A stretch of DNA of 64,000 nt from Bacteroidales bacterium (GTDB lineage: Bacteria > Bacteroidota > Bacteroidia > Bacteroidales > P3), in the NCBI GenBank assembly GCA_017448185.1, contig JAFSLX010000010.1:1-64000 (forward strand). The letters run 5' to 3'. Shown here in pieces: positions 1 through 9,514 of this stretch. Made by a program: the position numbers and the translations under genes. How positions within the stretch are numbered: the stretch's first letter is position 1; each line of letters starts with the position of its first letter. The notes under the pieces are model-generated. The model did no database searches. It worked only from the letters and a program-made list of their open reading frames with translations, and was not told where the DNA came from.

Positions 1-138
1 GACAACCGCAACGAGGTGATGGTAATCCTTCCCGTCAGGAGGCTTGTGGCTTTCTTCCACACCCGGTCGGCCGCTCAGCTCGATGTCATTCTTGATGGTA
101 ATCTGTTCAAAGAAATCAATGTTCAATCAATACACTAA
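1..138 (+). CDS. Possible 3' end of a gene cut by the window edge
   Basis: The first frame is open from base 1 to a TAA at 136-138 and encodes 45 residues ending KEINVQSIH. Its stop lies four bases before the ATG of the next gene, which fits an operon. I do not recognise the product. The opposite strand is also open here, from a TTG at 126 leftwards, and its translation (MNIDFFEQITIKNDIELSG at the start) has the more protein-like composition, so the coding strand is uncertain. Only sequence to the left of the window can settle it. Confidence 0.3.
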   Translation, partial: DNRNEVMVILPVRRLVAFFHTRSAAQLDVILDGNLFKEINVQSIH

Positions 139-142
139 AAAC

Positions 143-556
143 ATGAAAAAAGTATTCAGAATCATGGCACTCTGCACGGTGCTGGGCACGCTGGCTGTCA
201 GCTGCCAGAAAGAACAAATGTCAACACCTCAAAACACCGTGGCCGAGGATGCCGCCGTGTACACACTGAGCTACTATGTGGACGGAACCTTCTACGCCGT
301 CACCCTGCAAGGAGAGCAGGCTCTCGACGAATTCCTGCGCAATCTGTTCGCCCTTGCAAACGAAGGCCACAAGGTATCCGTCCGCAGCGGAAATGCCGGC
401 AATCAAATCCTCTCGTCAAAAGAGACCGTTGTCTACACCACGACGAACGAGGACGATGCCAAGAATTGGGCAAAAGCGATGATCAAGCAAGGGTATGTCG
501 TGGACATCGAGTTTGATTCCAAATCCGGTATCTACACCTGCACCGCCGTAAAGTAA
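143..556 (+). CDS. Small predicted lipoprotein, unknown function
   Basis: The product is 137 residues. The start at 143 is chosen because it gives a clean lipoprotein signal: MKKVFRIMALCTVLGTLAVS followed by a Cys at residue 21, which would be lipidated after signal peptidase II cleavage. An upstream in-frame ATG at 44 would bury this signal inside the protein. The mature part is short and soluble, with an alternating hydrophobic pattern and no motif I know. It is expected on the inner or outer membrane facing the periplasm. It is followed by a 354-base gap, so it looks like the last gene of its unit. Function is unknown. Confidence 0.75.
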   Translation: MKKVFRIMALCTVLGTLAVSCQKEQMSTPQNTVAEDAAVYTLSYYVDGTFYAVTLQGEQALDEFLRNLFALANEGHKVSVRSGNAGNQILSSKETVVYTTTNEDDAKNWAKAMIKQGYVVDIEFDSKSGIYTCTAVK

Positions 557-910
557 CGTAAATAATTAATCATCATGTTGTTCATAAAAGAAAGGCTCCG
601 CGCGGTTTAGTGGTGCGCTGCCGCGACGGAGCCGAGAAAAATTGAGGGTGCCACGCAGGGCGAGTCCCAATGTCTTTCCTACGGGCAAAAAGCCCGTCCC
701 TGCCAACCCGCACCCGAGGCGTAAAGCGGAACGCTCTACGAGATATAAAACGCAAACGCTCCAACATTATTGCATAGATTCCAGTGTCCCCACAATTTGT
801 AAATTCAACTACAAAATGCAGCACCACTCTTCAAACGTATCCTTTGCAACTTGGGGCAATAAAAACAAAGAAAACAAGTTATTAACATTAAACAAATTAC
901 AAATTATACT
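557..910. other. Non-coding gap with two hairpins
   Basis: No credible gene is visible in these 354 bases. There are two inverted repeats. GGCTCCGCGCGG at 594-605 pairs with CCGCGACGGAGCC at 621-633 with one bulge; ACGGGC at 681-686 pairs with GCCCGT at 692-697 around a five-A loop. Neither is followed by a T-tract on the + strand, although the first has a T-rich flank when read on the - strand. The stretch from about 590 to 740 is G+C-rich and the rest is A-rich and probably carries the leader of the gene at 911. I found no perfect TAnnTTTG box; TATCCTTTG at 839-847 is one base too long. Confidence 0.5.
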
Positions 911-2038
911 ATGAAAAAGATTTTCTCAATTATTATGGCAATTTGTGCCATGTTTTCGATGACAGCCTATGCCCAATTGACGGTTCAAACCTCGGGCAGA
1001 GTGGTAGCTGGCCCCACACTGTCCAATCTCGACGGCAACAATGTACTGACAATGGCACTTATCGGCAACGGTACTAATGGTGCCGGTGCGAAACTGTCTT
1101 TCGGCGATTTCGGCACTCAGGCAACCAACAGTTGGAATGTCTTTATCGGTGAGTCTGGCAATACGGACAGCGACATACTTTGGCTGCATGGCAAGAACGG
1201 AACCCGCATAACCAGTTGGGACGGCACATATCTTTTGGCAGAATGGGGTGTGTCCTCGTCCCTGATGCCCAACTTTACCATCAATGATGGCCTGCACGTC
1301 GACCGTGTGGCCGTCAGCTGCGACGACGCACATAAAAACGATGTGACACCCCTTCAGCCTGTGCTACCGCGACTGATGAAACTGAAAAGTGTGATGTACC
1401 GTTACACTGCACTCGACAATACCATTGCCGTGTCGACCGGTACAACGGAAACCGAGTTGGCAGAAGAGGACTCGGAGGAATCCCGTCGTTTTAACAATGC
1501 GATGCAACAAAGGGAGATGCCCAGCCAGCGTTATGGGTTTGTGGCCTCGGAAGTGGCTGCATTGTTCCCTGAGTTGGTGGAAATTGACGACCGTGGACAG
1601 CAATATGTAAACTATCTGGAGATGATACCCCTGATGGTGGGGGCTTTGCAAGAACTGAAAAGCAGCCTGAAGGAAAACGGCATCTATGTGACGAGTATGA
1701 TGGATGCTGAAGAGTTGAGCGAGTTGGGGCTGGCCGATTCGGGCATGGTCGCTTATGCCCGTTCCACAAATGAAGGACTGGCGTTGCTATATCAGAACAC
1801 GCCTAACCCGTTCAATGGAGAAACCGAGATAGAATACTGCATACCACAAGATGCCGCCACGGCAGCCATTTATATCTTCAATCTTAACGGATTGTTGCTG
1901 CAGACATTGCCTGTCAGCGGCACAGGACACGGGACTGCCATCGTCAATGGCGAATCGCTTGATGCCGGAATGTACCTCTATTCACTGGTTGTGGACGGCC
2001 GAATTGTGGATACAAAACGCATGATACTCACACGATAA
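911..2038 (+). CDS. T9SS-exported protein with S74-like chaperone domain
   Basis: This 375-residue protein has a signal peptide (about 1-21, ending AYAQ). A beta-rich N-terminal region is followed at about 135-260 by a segment resembling the intramolecular chaperone (peptidase S74) domain of phage tail spikes and bacterial surface fibres. The recognisable parts are RLMKLKSVMYRYT, RYGFVASEVAALFPELV and YLEMIPLMVGALQELK. In that family the domain helps trimerise a beta-fibre and may cleave itself off; the usual SDRRLK start is altered here (SCDDAHKND), so self-cleavage is doubtful. Residues from about 297 form a type A T9SS sorting domain (NTPNPFNG, AGMYLYSLVVDG, MILTR at the end), so it is probably exported and surface-attached. 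Its last 82 bases belong to a 105-base repeat found again at 3608. Confidence 0.8.
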   Translation: MKKIFSIIMAICAMFSMTAYAQLTVQTSGRVVAGPTLSNLDGNNVLTMALIGNGTNGAGAKLSFGDFGTQATNSWNVFIGESGNTDSDILWLHGKNGTRITSWDGTYLLAEWGVSSSLMPNFTINDGLHVDRVAVSCDDAHKNDVTPLQPVLPRLMKLKSVMYRYTALDNTIAVSTGTTETELAEEDSEESRRFNNAMQQREMPSQRYGFVASEVAALFPELVEIDDRGQQYVNYLEMIPLMVGALQELKSSLKENGIYVTSMMDAEELSELGLADSGMVAYARSTNEGLALLYQNTPNPFNGETEIEYCIPQDAATAAIYIFNLNGLLLQTLPVSGTGHGTAIVNGESLDAGMYLYSLVVDGRIVDTKRMILTR

Positions 2039-2061
2039 AAGTTTCAGGTATGAAAAAGATA
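1957..2061 (+). repeat. 105-base direct repeat, copy A
   Basis: These 105 bases are identical to 3608-3712 (offset 1651). They cover the last 27 codons of the S74-like gene, the 11-base gap and the first 12 bases of the next gene. Upstream of the identical block the two copies remain similar but diverged. The repeat marks the boundary of a tandem duplication. Confidence 0.95.
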
Positions 2062-3039
2062 TTGTTTTTTCTTTGCACCTCTCTTTTAATGGTACAGTCT
2101 TGGGCACAAGACTCCACTACAACAACACGATATATGTCCGTTTTTGGCGACAGTGTTGCTGATTGGTACGAGTTGTTGTATATGTCAGACAGTTGGGTAT
2201 ATGGAGGTGCATCTTATCAGTGGCAAGTGTCCACAATGGACACGGTTGTTATCAGCGACACCGTGTACCATAGGTGCTTGAGAAAAAGGTCGTATGGAAC
2301 AGACTATTGGTCATCATCGGTTTTTTATCTCCGTGAGTCAGAAAATAACGAGAGACTATATTTGAGGGATGCGTCATGTGCGGAATTGTTGATTATGGAC
2401 TTGTCATTAAATGAGGGGGATACTTTATTCATTGGTGACAGGAATTGTTACGGGAGCTGGGTACAAGTACCACCGATACGGATTGAACATGTTTATTTCC
2501 AAAATGAGAGAAAATACTTGGTAACTAACTACTACAGAGAATCATGGACGGGAGAAACAGACACTTTGGTATTCATCGAAGGAATCGGTCCCAACATGGG
2601 GGTGAGGTATCCAATCCTAAAATGCTGGGGAGGGAGTGGGAGTTCGGAAATGGAGGTATCCGCTTTAGTTTGCTTTGACAAAGATGGAATAAACGAATTT
2701 CATCATGAAAAATATTATTACGGAAGACCTTATGTAACGGCACCCCCCATGAGTGTGGAGTATTGTTTGGCTGGATGGGAAGGCTTGGGTATTGACGAGG
2801 AGGACAGGTCTCCTATTACAATAGGTCCAAATCCAATGGAATCACGTATAAAGATTGAAGGAATTCCAACGGGGGGGTGCGAATTGAAGCTTGTTTCTTC
2901 CAATGGAATGATATTAAACAAAATGTATGTTAATAAAGAGGTTGTAGAACTTGACCTTTCGTCGCTCTCTGCTGGAATATATTTACTTATTTTGCATAGT
3001 AACAGTATTTGTGTTTCAAAGAAAATATTAAAGTGGTAA
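2050..3039 (+). CDS. T9SS-exported hypothetical protein, copy 1
   Basis: The product is 329 residues with a signal peptide (about 1-19, cut after SWAQ). The C-terminal 75 residues form a T9SS type A sorting domain (IGPNPMESRIKIEG, LSSLSAGIYLLIL, KKILKW at the end). The middle is unrecognised. It is paralogous to the product at 3701: both share the pattern FxLRExxxxxRLxxR, ELLIxDLSLNxGDT, an E-G-(I/V)-G segment before the tail and C-x-x-K-D-G. It begins 11 bases after the S74-like gene and ends three bases before the truncated protease gene, so these are probably one transcript. It is A+T-richer than the housekeeping genes. The role is unknown; it may be a partner of the adjacent protease. Confidence 0.75.
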   Translation: MKKILFFLCTSLLMVQSWAQDSTTTTRYMSVFGDSVADWYELLYMSDSWVYGGASYQWQVSTMDTVVISDTVYHRCLRKRSYGTDYWSSSVFYLRESENNERLYLRDASCAELLIMDLSLNEGDTLFIGDRNCYGSWVQVPPIRIEHVYFQNERKYLVTNYYRESWTGETDTLVFIEGIGPNMGVRYPILKCWGGSGSSEMEVSALVCFDKDGINEFHHEKYYYGRPYVTAPPMSVEYCLAGWEGLGIDEEDRSPITIGPNPMESRIKIEGIPTGGCELKLVSSNGMILNKMYVNKEVVELDLSSLSAGIYLLILHSNSICVSKKILKW

Positions 3040-3042
3040 ATT

Positions 3043-3533
3043 ATGAGAAAGATATTGCTTGTTTTATTCATTATTGCAATAAGCATGTCTATTTCTGCAC
3101 AAGAAAACGCAAGAAATGGACATGCGTATTCGCCCCAAGGGACTTTGCGATTGTTCATTGTATTTGCCGACATTGTTGATGATCCTTATTCGGACTCGAT
3201 ATGGGCGTGGCCAATAGGCCAATTGCCCGATTATGTTGATAATATTATCGACCAAACAGTTGAGAATATACCCCAAGGTTACTTAAGTAAATATTTTCAA
3301 GAGGCATCCTGTGGCGATTTACACATAATTGGGGATTACTACCCAGAACTGATTGAACTCCATACCTCAGATTTAAACAATAATAGTATAGGATTTAAAG
3401 AAGTTGTTAGGTATTTAGATACTTTGCCTGGTAACGATATTACAACAAAACACGGATATCATCTTTCCGATTTTGACAAATGGGATTTTACTGAAGAACG
3501 TTTTTATATGCCCGCCACATCACAACCAGACAA
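3043..3533 (+). pseudogene. Truncated M6-like secreted metalloprotease
   Basis: The frame opens with a signal peptide (MRKILLVLFIIAISMSISAQ) and continues for about 163 residues that match the N-terminal part of the complete protease at 4654. Shared features are GTLRLFIVF versus GDLRILIVF, then GDLHIIGDYYP versus GSFRLIADYYP, then TSQPDN versus TSQPDG. At about 3533 the match stops, before the HExxH zinc site would be reached. The frame then runs on, out of register, through the 3' end of an S74-like gene to a chance stop at 3675, giving a nonsense tail. The gene is therefore broken and lacks its catalytic site. The N-terminal part may still be made and exported. Confidence 0.8.
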
Positions 3534-3536
3534 TAG

Positions 3537-3689
3537 AATGGATTGCTGTTACAGACATTGCCCATCAACGGTATCGGACATGGTACAGTCACGGTTGACG
3601 GGGGCATGCTTGATGCCGGAATGTACCTCTATTCACTGGTTGTGGACGGCCGAATTGTGGATACAAAACGCATGATACTCACACGATAA
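3537..3689 (+). pseudogene. Remnant of a second S74/T9SS gene (sorting-domain tail only)
   Basis: In a frame shifted from the truncated protease, bases 3537-3689 encode NGLLLQTLPINGIGHG, a short diverged stretch, then LDAGMYLYSLVVDG and on to MILTR and a TAA. This closely matches the last 50 residues of the protein at 911. A TAG directly precedes it at 3534-3536, and no start is available. It is the surviving 3' end of a paralogous S74-like gene whose 5' part was lost in the deletion that also removed the catalytic part of the preceding protease gene. Confidence 0.8.
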
Positions 3690-3712
3690 AAGTTTCAGGT
3701 ATGAAAAAGATA
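3608..3712 (+). repeat. 105-base direct repeat, copy B
   Basis: Identical to 1957-2061. It covers the tail of the S74 remnant, an 11-base gap and the first 12 bases of the gene at 3701. In copy A the same block joins the S74-like gene to the paralogous cargo gene at 2050, so gene order is conserved across the two copies. Confidence 0.95.
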
Positions 3713-4657
3713 CTATTTTCACTATGCACAATATTTTTTGCAACAAGTTATTCATTGGCACAAGACACTGTATCGACAGCATTCAACTCTTTTTTTGGAC
3801 AAGAATCGACTTTCTATCATGGATTAGTTAATGAACATTTTGATTATGGTTTAAGTAATTATGGTCTTCGAGTAGAGGGTGATACAATAATCAACCAAAA
3901 GAAATACAAATTTGCCTTTTACAGACACTTGCCTTACGCTGGAATTCCTGTCAACGATAATCCCGGACAATTCGCTTTCCTGTTGAGGGAAGATACCTTG
4001 AACGGCCGTCTCTGGGTACGATTCAACGACAGCATAAATACCGAGCTTTTGATTGTTGACCTATCGTTGAATGTTGGGGATACTTTTAATTACATTCATC
4101 CCTATATGCAGCGGGACACATTCTTCTGCAACTACTATGTGGATTCCGTGACCATTGACTCAAACGGTCGGAATATCCATTTACATCCAGAAGAGGATTG
4201 GATGAGATATCCTCACATACTAAAGTTTATGGAAGGGGTAGGAAGTTCTTTAATATTCAACTATTTATTCTCTAATACACCTTTATATGTGCTATATTCG
4301 GTGTTAGCCTGTGTCCATAAAGATGGAGAACACATATACCAATTTGCAAATAGTTATTATGGTTTAATGCTGGAAGACTGTCGGTTGCCCAGTGTCGGTA
4401 TAAACAATATTACTGAACATGATAACATTATGGTTTGGCCTAACCCCTGCATCAATTACCTGACAATTTCGACTGCTGAAGGAGAACGGATTGTGGAGAT
4501 ATTGGATTTGAAAGGTTGTTGCGTTGTACGAGAACATATAAATGAAAATGATACAAAGATTAACGTGTCATCTTTACCAACCGGAATATATTTTCTCAAG
4601 ATAATTACCAAAAAACAGATAAAAACAGTTAAGCTGGTCAAAAAGCACGCTTTATGA
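3701..4657 (+). CDS. T9SS-exported hypothetical protein, copy 2
   Basis: The product is 318 residues with a signal peptide (about 1-20, cut after SLAQ). It is a paralogue of the 2050 product: it shares FLLREDTLNGRLWVRF, ELLIVDLSLNVGDTF, EGVGSS and CVHKDG with the corresponding parts of that protein. The tail from about 245 is a T9SS type A sorting domain (MVWPNPCINYLTIS, VSSLPTGIYFLKI, then a Lys-rich end). Its stop overlaps the ATG of the protease gene by four bases (ATGA), so the two are translationally coupled. In copy 1 the equivalent pair (2050 and 3043) is separated by three bases. This constant pairing suggests a joint role, which is not known. Confidence 0.8.
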   Translation: MKKILFSLCTIFFATSYSLAQDTVSTAFNSFFGQESTFYHGLVNEHFDYGLSNYGLRVEGDTIINQKKYKFAFYRHLPYAGIPVNDNPGQFAFLLREDTLNGRLWVRFNDSINTELLIVDLSLNVGDTFNYIHPYMQRDTFFCNYYVDSVTIDSNGRNIHLHPEEDWMRYPHILKFMEGVGSSLIFNYLFSNTPLYVLYSVLACVHKDGEHIYQFANSYYGLMLEDCRLPSVGINNITEHDNIMVWPNPCINYLTISTAEGERIVEILDLKGCCVVREHINENDTKINVSSLPTGIYFLKIITKKQIKTVKLVKKHAL

Positions 4658-7131
4658 AAAAATCGATCACATTGATAATAGCCTTATTGTGGCTTTCGAC
4701 AATAAATGGGCAAAATTATTGTGGCACAGAAACCTCAAATATACGCACATTGGGGAATGTTGCAAATGGTTTATCTTTTACTCCAAAAGGTGATTTAAGG
4801 ATACTGATTGTTTTTGTGAGTTATGGTTTACCTTATGATACATTACCTGTTGATGGATGGCCAAAAGATTCTATTTTCCCAGACTGGGCAAAAGATCCAA
4901 TGCGTAAACCGTTTTATACAAGTTATTCGGAATTCTCAAACAATATTTTTTCAGATAATAACAGATTCTCTGTTTCCAATTTTTATTACCAAATGTCAAA
5001 TGGTTCTTTTCGGTTAATTGCTGACTATTATCCGGGGCGAGTTGTAGTGAATGTTTCAAATACAGACAAGTGGGAAGATATTGCGGCAAAAGCAATACAG
5101 CAAATATCCAATAGTGTTGCATGGGCAGATTACGACAACAGGACAAATCGTCCTAATTTCCAATTTGACAACTCTACATCACAACCAGATGGGGTAATAG
5201 ATTACGTCGTTTTATGTCATCGATACAAAGAAGAGTGGGCATCATCCTTGTCACCAGAACTAACTCATGTAGGAGCGACTGGATATGCACCGCTTAGTAT
5301 AAATGAAACTGTATCAGGTGGTTATGTTGTATCTGACGGATATGTCTATCAAAAGGGGAACGAAAAGATAATTGATAATTTCTTGCATGAGTCTGGACAT
5401 AATATTTATATCGGACCTCATTATGCAGGCGTAAACAATGAAGCAGGTAGATTTTTTTATATTCCTTCTGCAGGATGGGGTATGATGAGAAATATTATGA
5501 GAATTTGTGCTGCAGGATGGGAAAGATACATTTTGAATTGGATTCCAAATATCAAGGCAAGTGGAACACCTTCCGATATTACCAATATATCAGACATAGA
5601 AAATAATGGAATATATATATTGCGAGATTTTATTACCACAGGAGATGCCATACGAATACGTGTTCCAACAGCATCCGAAGAGCATCAGTATCTTTGGTTG
5701 GAAAATCATAATGGAAACTCCATATTTGATCGAAATATAAATGGTGGCTTTTTTTGTAATAGTCCGATTACAGAATTGCACAGAGGACTTACGGCTTATG
5801 TTGAATCATATTCTAATGTGAAAAAAGATAGTTTAGTCTCTGAATTAAGGTATGGCAATGGGGTAAGGTGGCTTAATCGAAATGGAAACTATGATTTTTC
5901 TTTTGATGATAATCCGATTAGACCTGATGAATATTGTGAAAACCTAACTTATCCTTTTCGACATGAGAAAAACAATCCCATTGCTGGTCAACATACAGGA
6001 GAGAGTATTCGAAATGATTACGATAATAATGGATTCATAAAATACAGTTTTTTTGATCAAGGAAACAGCTCAAGAAATGAAGGTTTTTCAATAATAAAAC
6101 TAAACAGTTTGTCCTCTACAGCCGAATATATCAACGGAGATGGTCTTGCTTTCAACATAGGAGATAAAGTTAGTATTTCTCGAAATCCATGTGTAATCAA
6201 TATTCCTCGGTATGATAGCATACATTATAGTATGGGTGATTATTATTTAAATGGTATCTCTTTCGAAGTATTAGCCAGATTACAGGGTAGCATTTTGGTG
6301 AAAATTAGATTAGACGACGTAGATATTGATAAAAATACTCGATGGACTGGAGCTTCTATTGTTTTAACAGATATTACAGGTGACACATTGCCCGATGTAA
6401 ACGTAATGAGTGATGTTCAATTGGAAATCGATAAAAGTGGAACTCCCAATCGACATCGTAATCCAAATAATCCAAATCAAACATCATCGAGAATTGAAGA
6501 TTTTATAACTCCTACTGTCTTCACCTGCCGAAATCGTTCGCATTTTCATCAGGAGGCATATTCGAAGGTAAAAGTGAAGAATCTTTCGACATTAGTTTTG
6601 GAGGATGGTTCGGAATATGTGATAGAAGACCATGCCATGCTGAATATCGACAGTTCGGCCTGCCTGATTGTGAAATCTGGTGCCACGCTTCGTGTGAAAG
6701 GAAGCGGTCATGTGGATGTGAGGAAAGGAGGATATATCTGCATAGAATCCGGGGCAAATATCATACTTGAGGACAAACAGAGTTCACTGAGCCTCCATAA
6801 AGGGTATATTGCCGGCACCAGCCCGGATTCCCCCTCGGGATGCAATTGCACCAACTCTCCACAAAACTTCGCCACGTCAGGCCAAGGAAATATACACAGC
6901 GATTACAACTATATAACATTTATCCAGAAACGAACCTATACTGGAACCGCCTACGAAACCGGAAGAAAGGTGAGAGCTGGATACCAAGTGGATTTTCTGA
7001 TGCCCTATGGTAATGTGAACATCAACAACGGTGCGGACGTGATTTTCGATGCAGACTTGGAGGTGAGACTTGAGCCTGGATTCTCGGTGAAACAGGGTGC
7101 GAAGTTCGAAGCCCGATGCGGGTCAAATTGA
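4654..7131 (+). CDS. Secreted M6-like zinc metalloprotease with coathanger C-terminus
   Basis: This 825-residue protein has a signal peptide (about 1-19, cut after NGQ). Residues about 45-310 resemble immune-inhibitor-A/M6-type secreted metalloproteases: an LRILIVFV strand, QPDGVIDYVV, and the zinc-binding site FLHESGHN with H245, E246 and H249. Residues about 610-825 are beta-rich, with right-handed-repeat-like strands and a C-terminal segment (GNVNINNGADVIF, LEPGFSVKQGAKFEA) resembling the Bacteroidota coathanger-stack tail. It has no typical T9SS sorting domain. The first three quarters are A+T-rich like the two upstream cargo genes, while the last 600 bases are markedly G+C-richer, so the gene may be a mosaic. 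It overlaps the preceding gene by four bases and ends at a strong terminator. Confidence 0.8.
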   Translation: MKKSITLIIALLWLSTINGQNYCGTETSNIRTLGNVANGLSFTPKGDLRILIVFVSYGLPYDTLPVDGWPKDSIFPDWAKDPMRKPFYTSYSEFSNNIFSDNNRFSVSNFYYQMSNGSFRLIADYYPGRVVVNVSNTDKWEDIAAKAIQQISNSVAWADYDNRTNRPNFQFDNSTSQPDGVIDYVVLCHRYKEEWASSLSPELTHVGATGYAPLSINETVSGGYVVSDGYVYQKGNEKIIDNFLHESGHNIYIGPHYAGVNNEAGRFFYIPSAGWGMMRNIMRICAAGWERYILNWIPNIKASGTPSDITNISDIENNGIYILRDFITTGDAIRIRVPTASEEHQYLWLENHNGNSIFDRNINGGFFCNSPITELHRGLTAYVESYSNVKKDSLVSELRYGNGVRWLNRNGNYDFSFDDNPIRPDEYCENLTYPFRHEKNNPIAGQHTGESIRNDYDNNGFIKYSFFDQGNSSRNEGFSIIKLNSLSSTAEYINGDGLAFNIGDKVSISRNPCVINIPRYDSIHYSMGDYYLNGISFEVLARLQGSILVKIRLDDVDIDKNTRWTGASIVLTDITGDTLPDVNVMSDVQLEIDKSGTPNRHRNPNNPNQTSSRIEDFITPTVFTCRNRSHFHQEAYSKVKVKNLSTLVLEDGSEYVIEDHAMLNIDSSACLIVKSGATLRVKGSGHVDVRKGGYICIESGANIILEDKQSSLSLHKGYIAGTSPDSPSGCNCTNSPQNFATSGQGNIHSDYNYITFIQKRTYTGTAYETGRKVRAGYQVDFLMPYGNVNINNGADVIFDADLEVRLEPGFSVKQGAKFEARCGSN

Positions 7132-7136
7132 ACAAG

Positions 7137-7174
7137 AAAACGCCCGTGGCGACGATGGTCGCCACGGGCGTTTG
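7137..7174. terminator. Bidirectional terminator between protease gene and eno
   Basis: A perfect 14-base stem (ACGCCCGTGGCGAC at 7140-7153 with its complement at 7158-7171) closes a GATG loop. It has AAAA on the left and TTT on the right, so it can end both the + strand T9SS cluster and the - strand eno transcript. Confidence 0.9.
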
Positions 7175-7192
7175 GTGTTTTCGGCGTGGAGG

Positions 7193-8503
<1,311 letters not shown>

Positions 8504-8533
8504 TTAAACAATTTTCTCCAATAAAATAACGTG

Positions 8534-8541
8534 CAAAAATA
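8534..8541 (-). promoter_or_regulatory. -7 box of the eno promoter
   Basis: Read on the - strand this is TATTTTTG, matching the Bacteroidota -7 consensus TAnnTTTG. It lies 52 bases upstream of the eno start. No good TTTG is found 19 bases further upstream. Confidence 0.65.
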
Positions 8542-8681
8542 CACAATTTTTCCAATATACGGAGAAAAAAATGACGATGGCGGATGAAGGTGTGGATTAT
8601 GACATTGGACGACATAAAGCGACAAGAGACGACTTTCAAGTATGTTTTTCGCCATTCGGATTTTGAGGGCGTAAATTGTTG

Positions 8682-8758
8682 GTGTCGTCTGGACGGAAAG
8701 GCCGAGGCTCGAATCCCGGGTATGCAGTCAAAAGCCCCAACCGAAAAGGAGACGACAC
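8682..8758 (+). ncRNA. Possible structured leader of the DUF6266 gene
   Basis: GTGTCGTCT (8682-8690) is the exact complement of AGACGACAC (8750-8758), forming a 9-base stem that closes 59 bases. The enclosed part carries GGCTCGAATCCCGGG (8706-8720), which resembles a tRNA T-arm, but I cannot fold a proper T-stem or an acceptor stem. It ends 41 bases before the start of the gene at 8800. It may be a structured 5' untranslated region or an old tRNA fragment; it matches no riboswitch I recognise. Confidence 0.3.
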
Positions 8759-8799
8759 AAAAACAAAACAATTTTATTAACCAAAAAAAATCAAACATT

Positions 8800-9441
8800 A
8801 TGGCAAACATCAATTCTGGTATTCTGGGTGGTTTCAGTGGTAAGGTTGGAACCGTTGTAGGTTACATTTCACGTGGCAAGGCATTCATGCGCCATTATGT
8901 CAAGAACGTGCAAAATCCGCGCACTCGTAAGCAGCAGACGCAGCGAACCCGTTTCGGCGTGATTGTGGCCTTGGCCAACGAGTTCCTGCCTGCCGTGAAG
9001 CTGGGCCTCCACAAGATGGCCCAAAGCGCACGCAATTCGGAGGCCAACAGCTTTATGCACCTCAATTTCGATTCGGTGTCGGCATCGAACCCGTTCGACG
9101 TGGAGGTGAGCTACGCCGACCTGAAGATTGCCGACGGCAAGCTTCCCGAGGTTTCGTTTGCAGCACCCAGTTTCGAGGAGACAAACAGCATCCAGTGTGC
9201 CTTTATCGGCAACGTCGAGGCTGAGGGTGCCGACAGTTCCGACTCGGTCTACATCTTCGCCTACAGCCCCGAACTGGGCAAAGGCCTGCTTTCTGCCCCA
9301 GTCTCGCGCTCGGAGCAGAGCATCACGCTGAACACCCCGCTGGGCTGGAACGGCACCACAGTGCATGTCTACGGATTCACGGTCAACGGGACGGGCGTAG
9401 CAAGCGACAGCTGTTATGTGGGCTCGGGAAGCATCAATTAA
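8800..9441 (+). CDS. DUF6266 family protein
   Basis: The start at 8800 gives the family's typical N-terminus MANINSGILGGFSGKVGTVV; the frame is open upstream to 8584 but that part looks non-coding. The product is 213 residues, without signal peptide or membrane segment. The N-terminal 60 residues are Gly-rich and basic (SRGKAFMRHYVKN, NPRTRKQQTQRTRFG) and the rest is predicted beta-rich. The function of DUF6266 is unknown to me; members are common, often multi-copy, in Bacteroidota. It stands alone on the + strand between eno and rplQ, both on the - strand, and its end shares a terminator with the ribosomal operon. This position looks like an insertion between housekeeping genes. Confidence 0.8.
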   Translation: MANINSGILGGFSGKVGTVVGYISRGKAFMRHYVKNVQNPRTRKQQTQRTRFGVIVALANEFLPAVKLGLHKMAQSARNSEANSFMHLNFDSVSASNPFDVEVSYADLKIADGKLPEVSFAAPSFEETNSIQCAFIGNVEAEGADSSDSVYIFAYSPELGKGLLSAPVSRSEQSITLNTPLGWNGTTVHVYGFTVNGTGVASDSCYVGSGSIN

Positions 9442-9460
9442 TATTGCCCCCTGAAACAGA

Positions 9461-9493
9461 AAAAGCCCGCTTGTCGATTGGCAGGCGGGCTTT
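9461..9493. terminator. Bidirectional terminator, DUF6266 gene and rplQ
   Basis: AAAGCCCGC at 9462-9470 pairs with GCGGGCTTT at 9485-9493, extended inward by a short imperfect stem. A-rich on the left and T-containing on the right, it can end both the + strand DUF6266 gene and the long - strand ribosomal transcript. Confidence 0.85.
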
Positions 9494-9514
9494 GGATTTT
9501 CAGAACCAAGCAAC

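Noticed and set aside
8700..8735. tRNA gene suggested by GGCTCGAATCCC
   Set aside because: No acceptor stem, anticodon arm or proper T-stem can be built on either strand; kept only as a possible structured leader.
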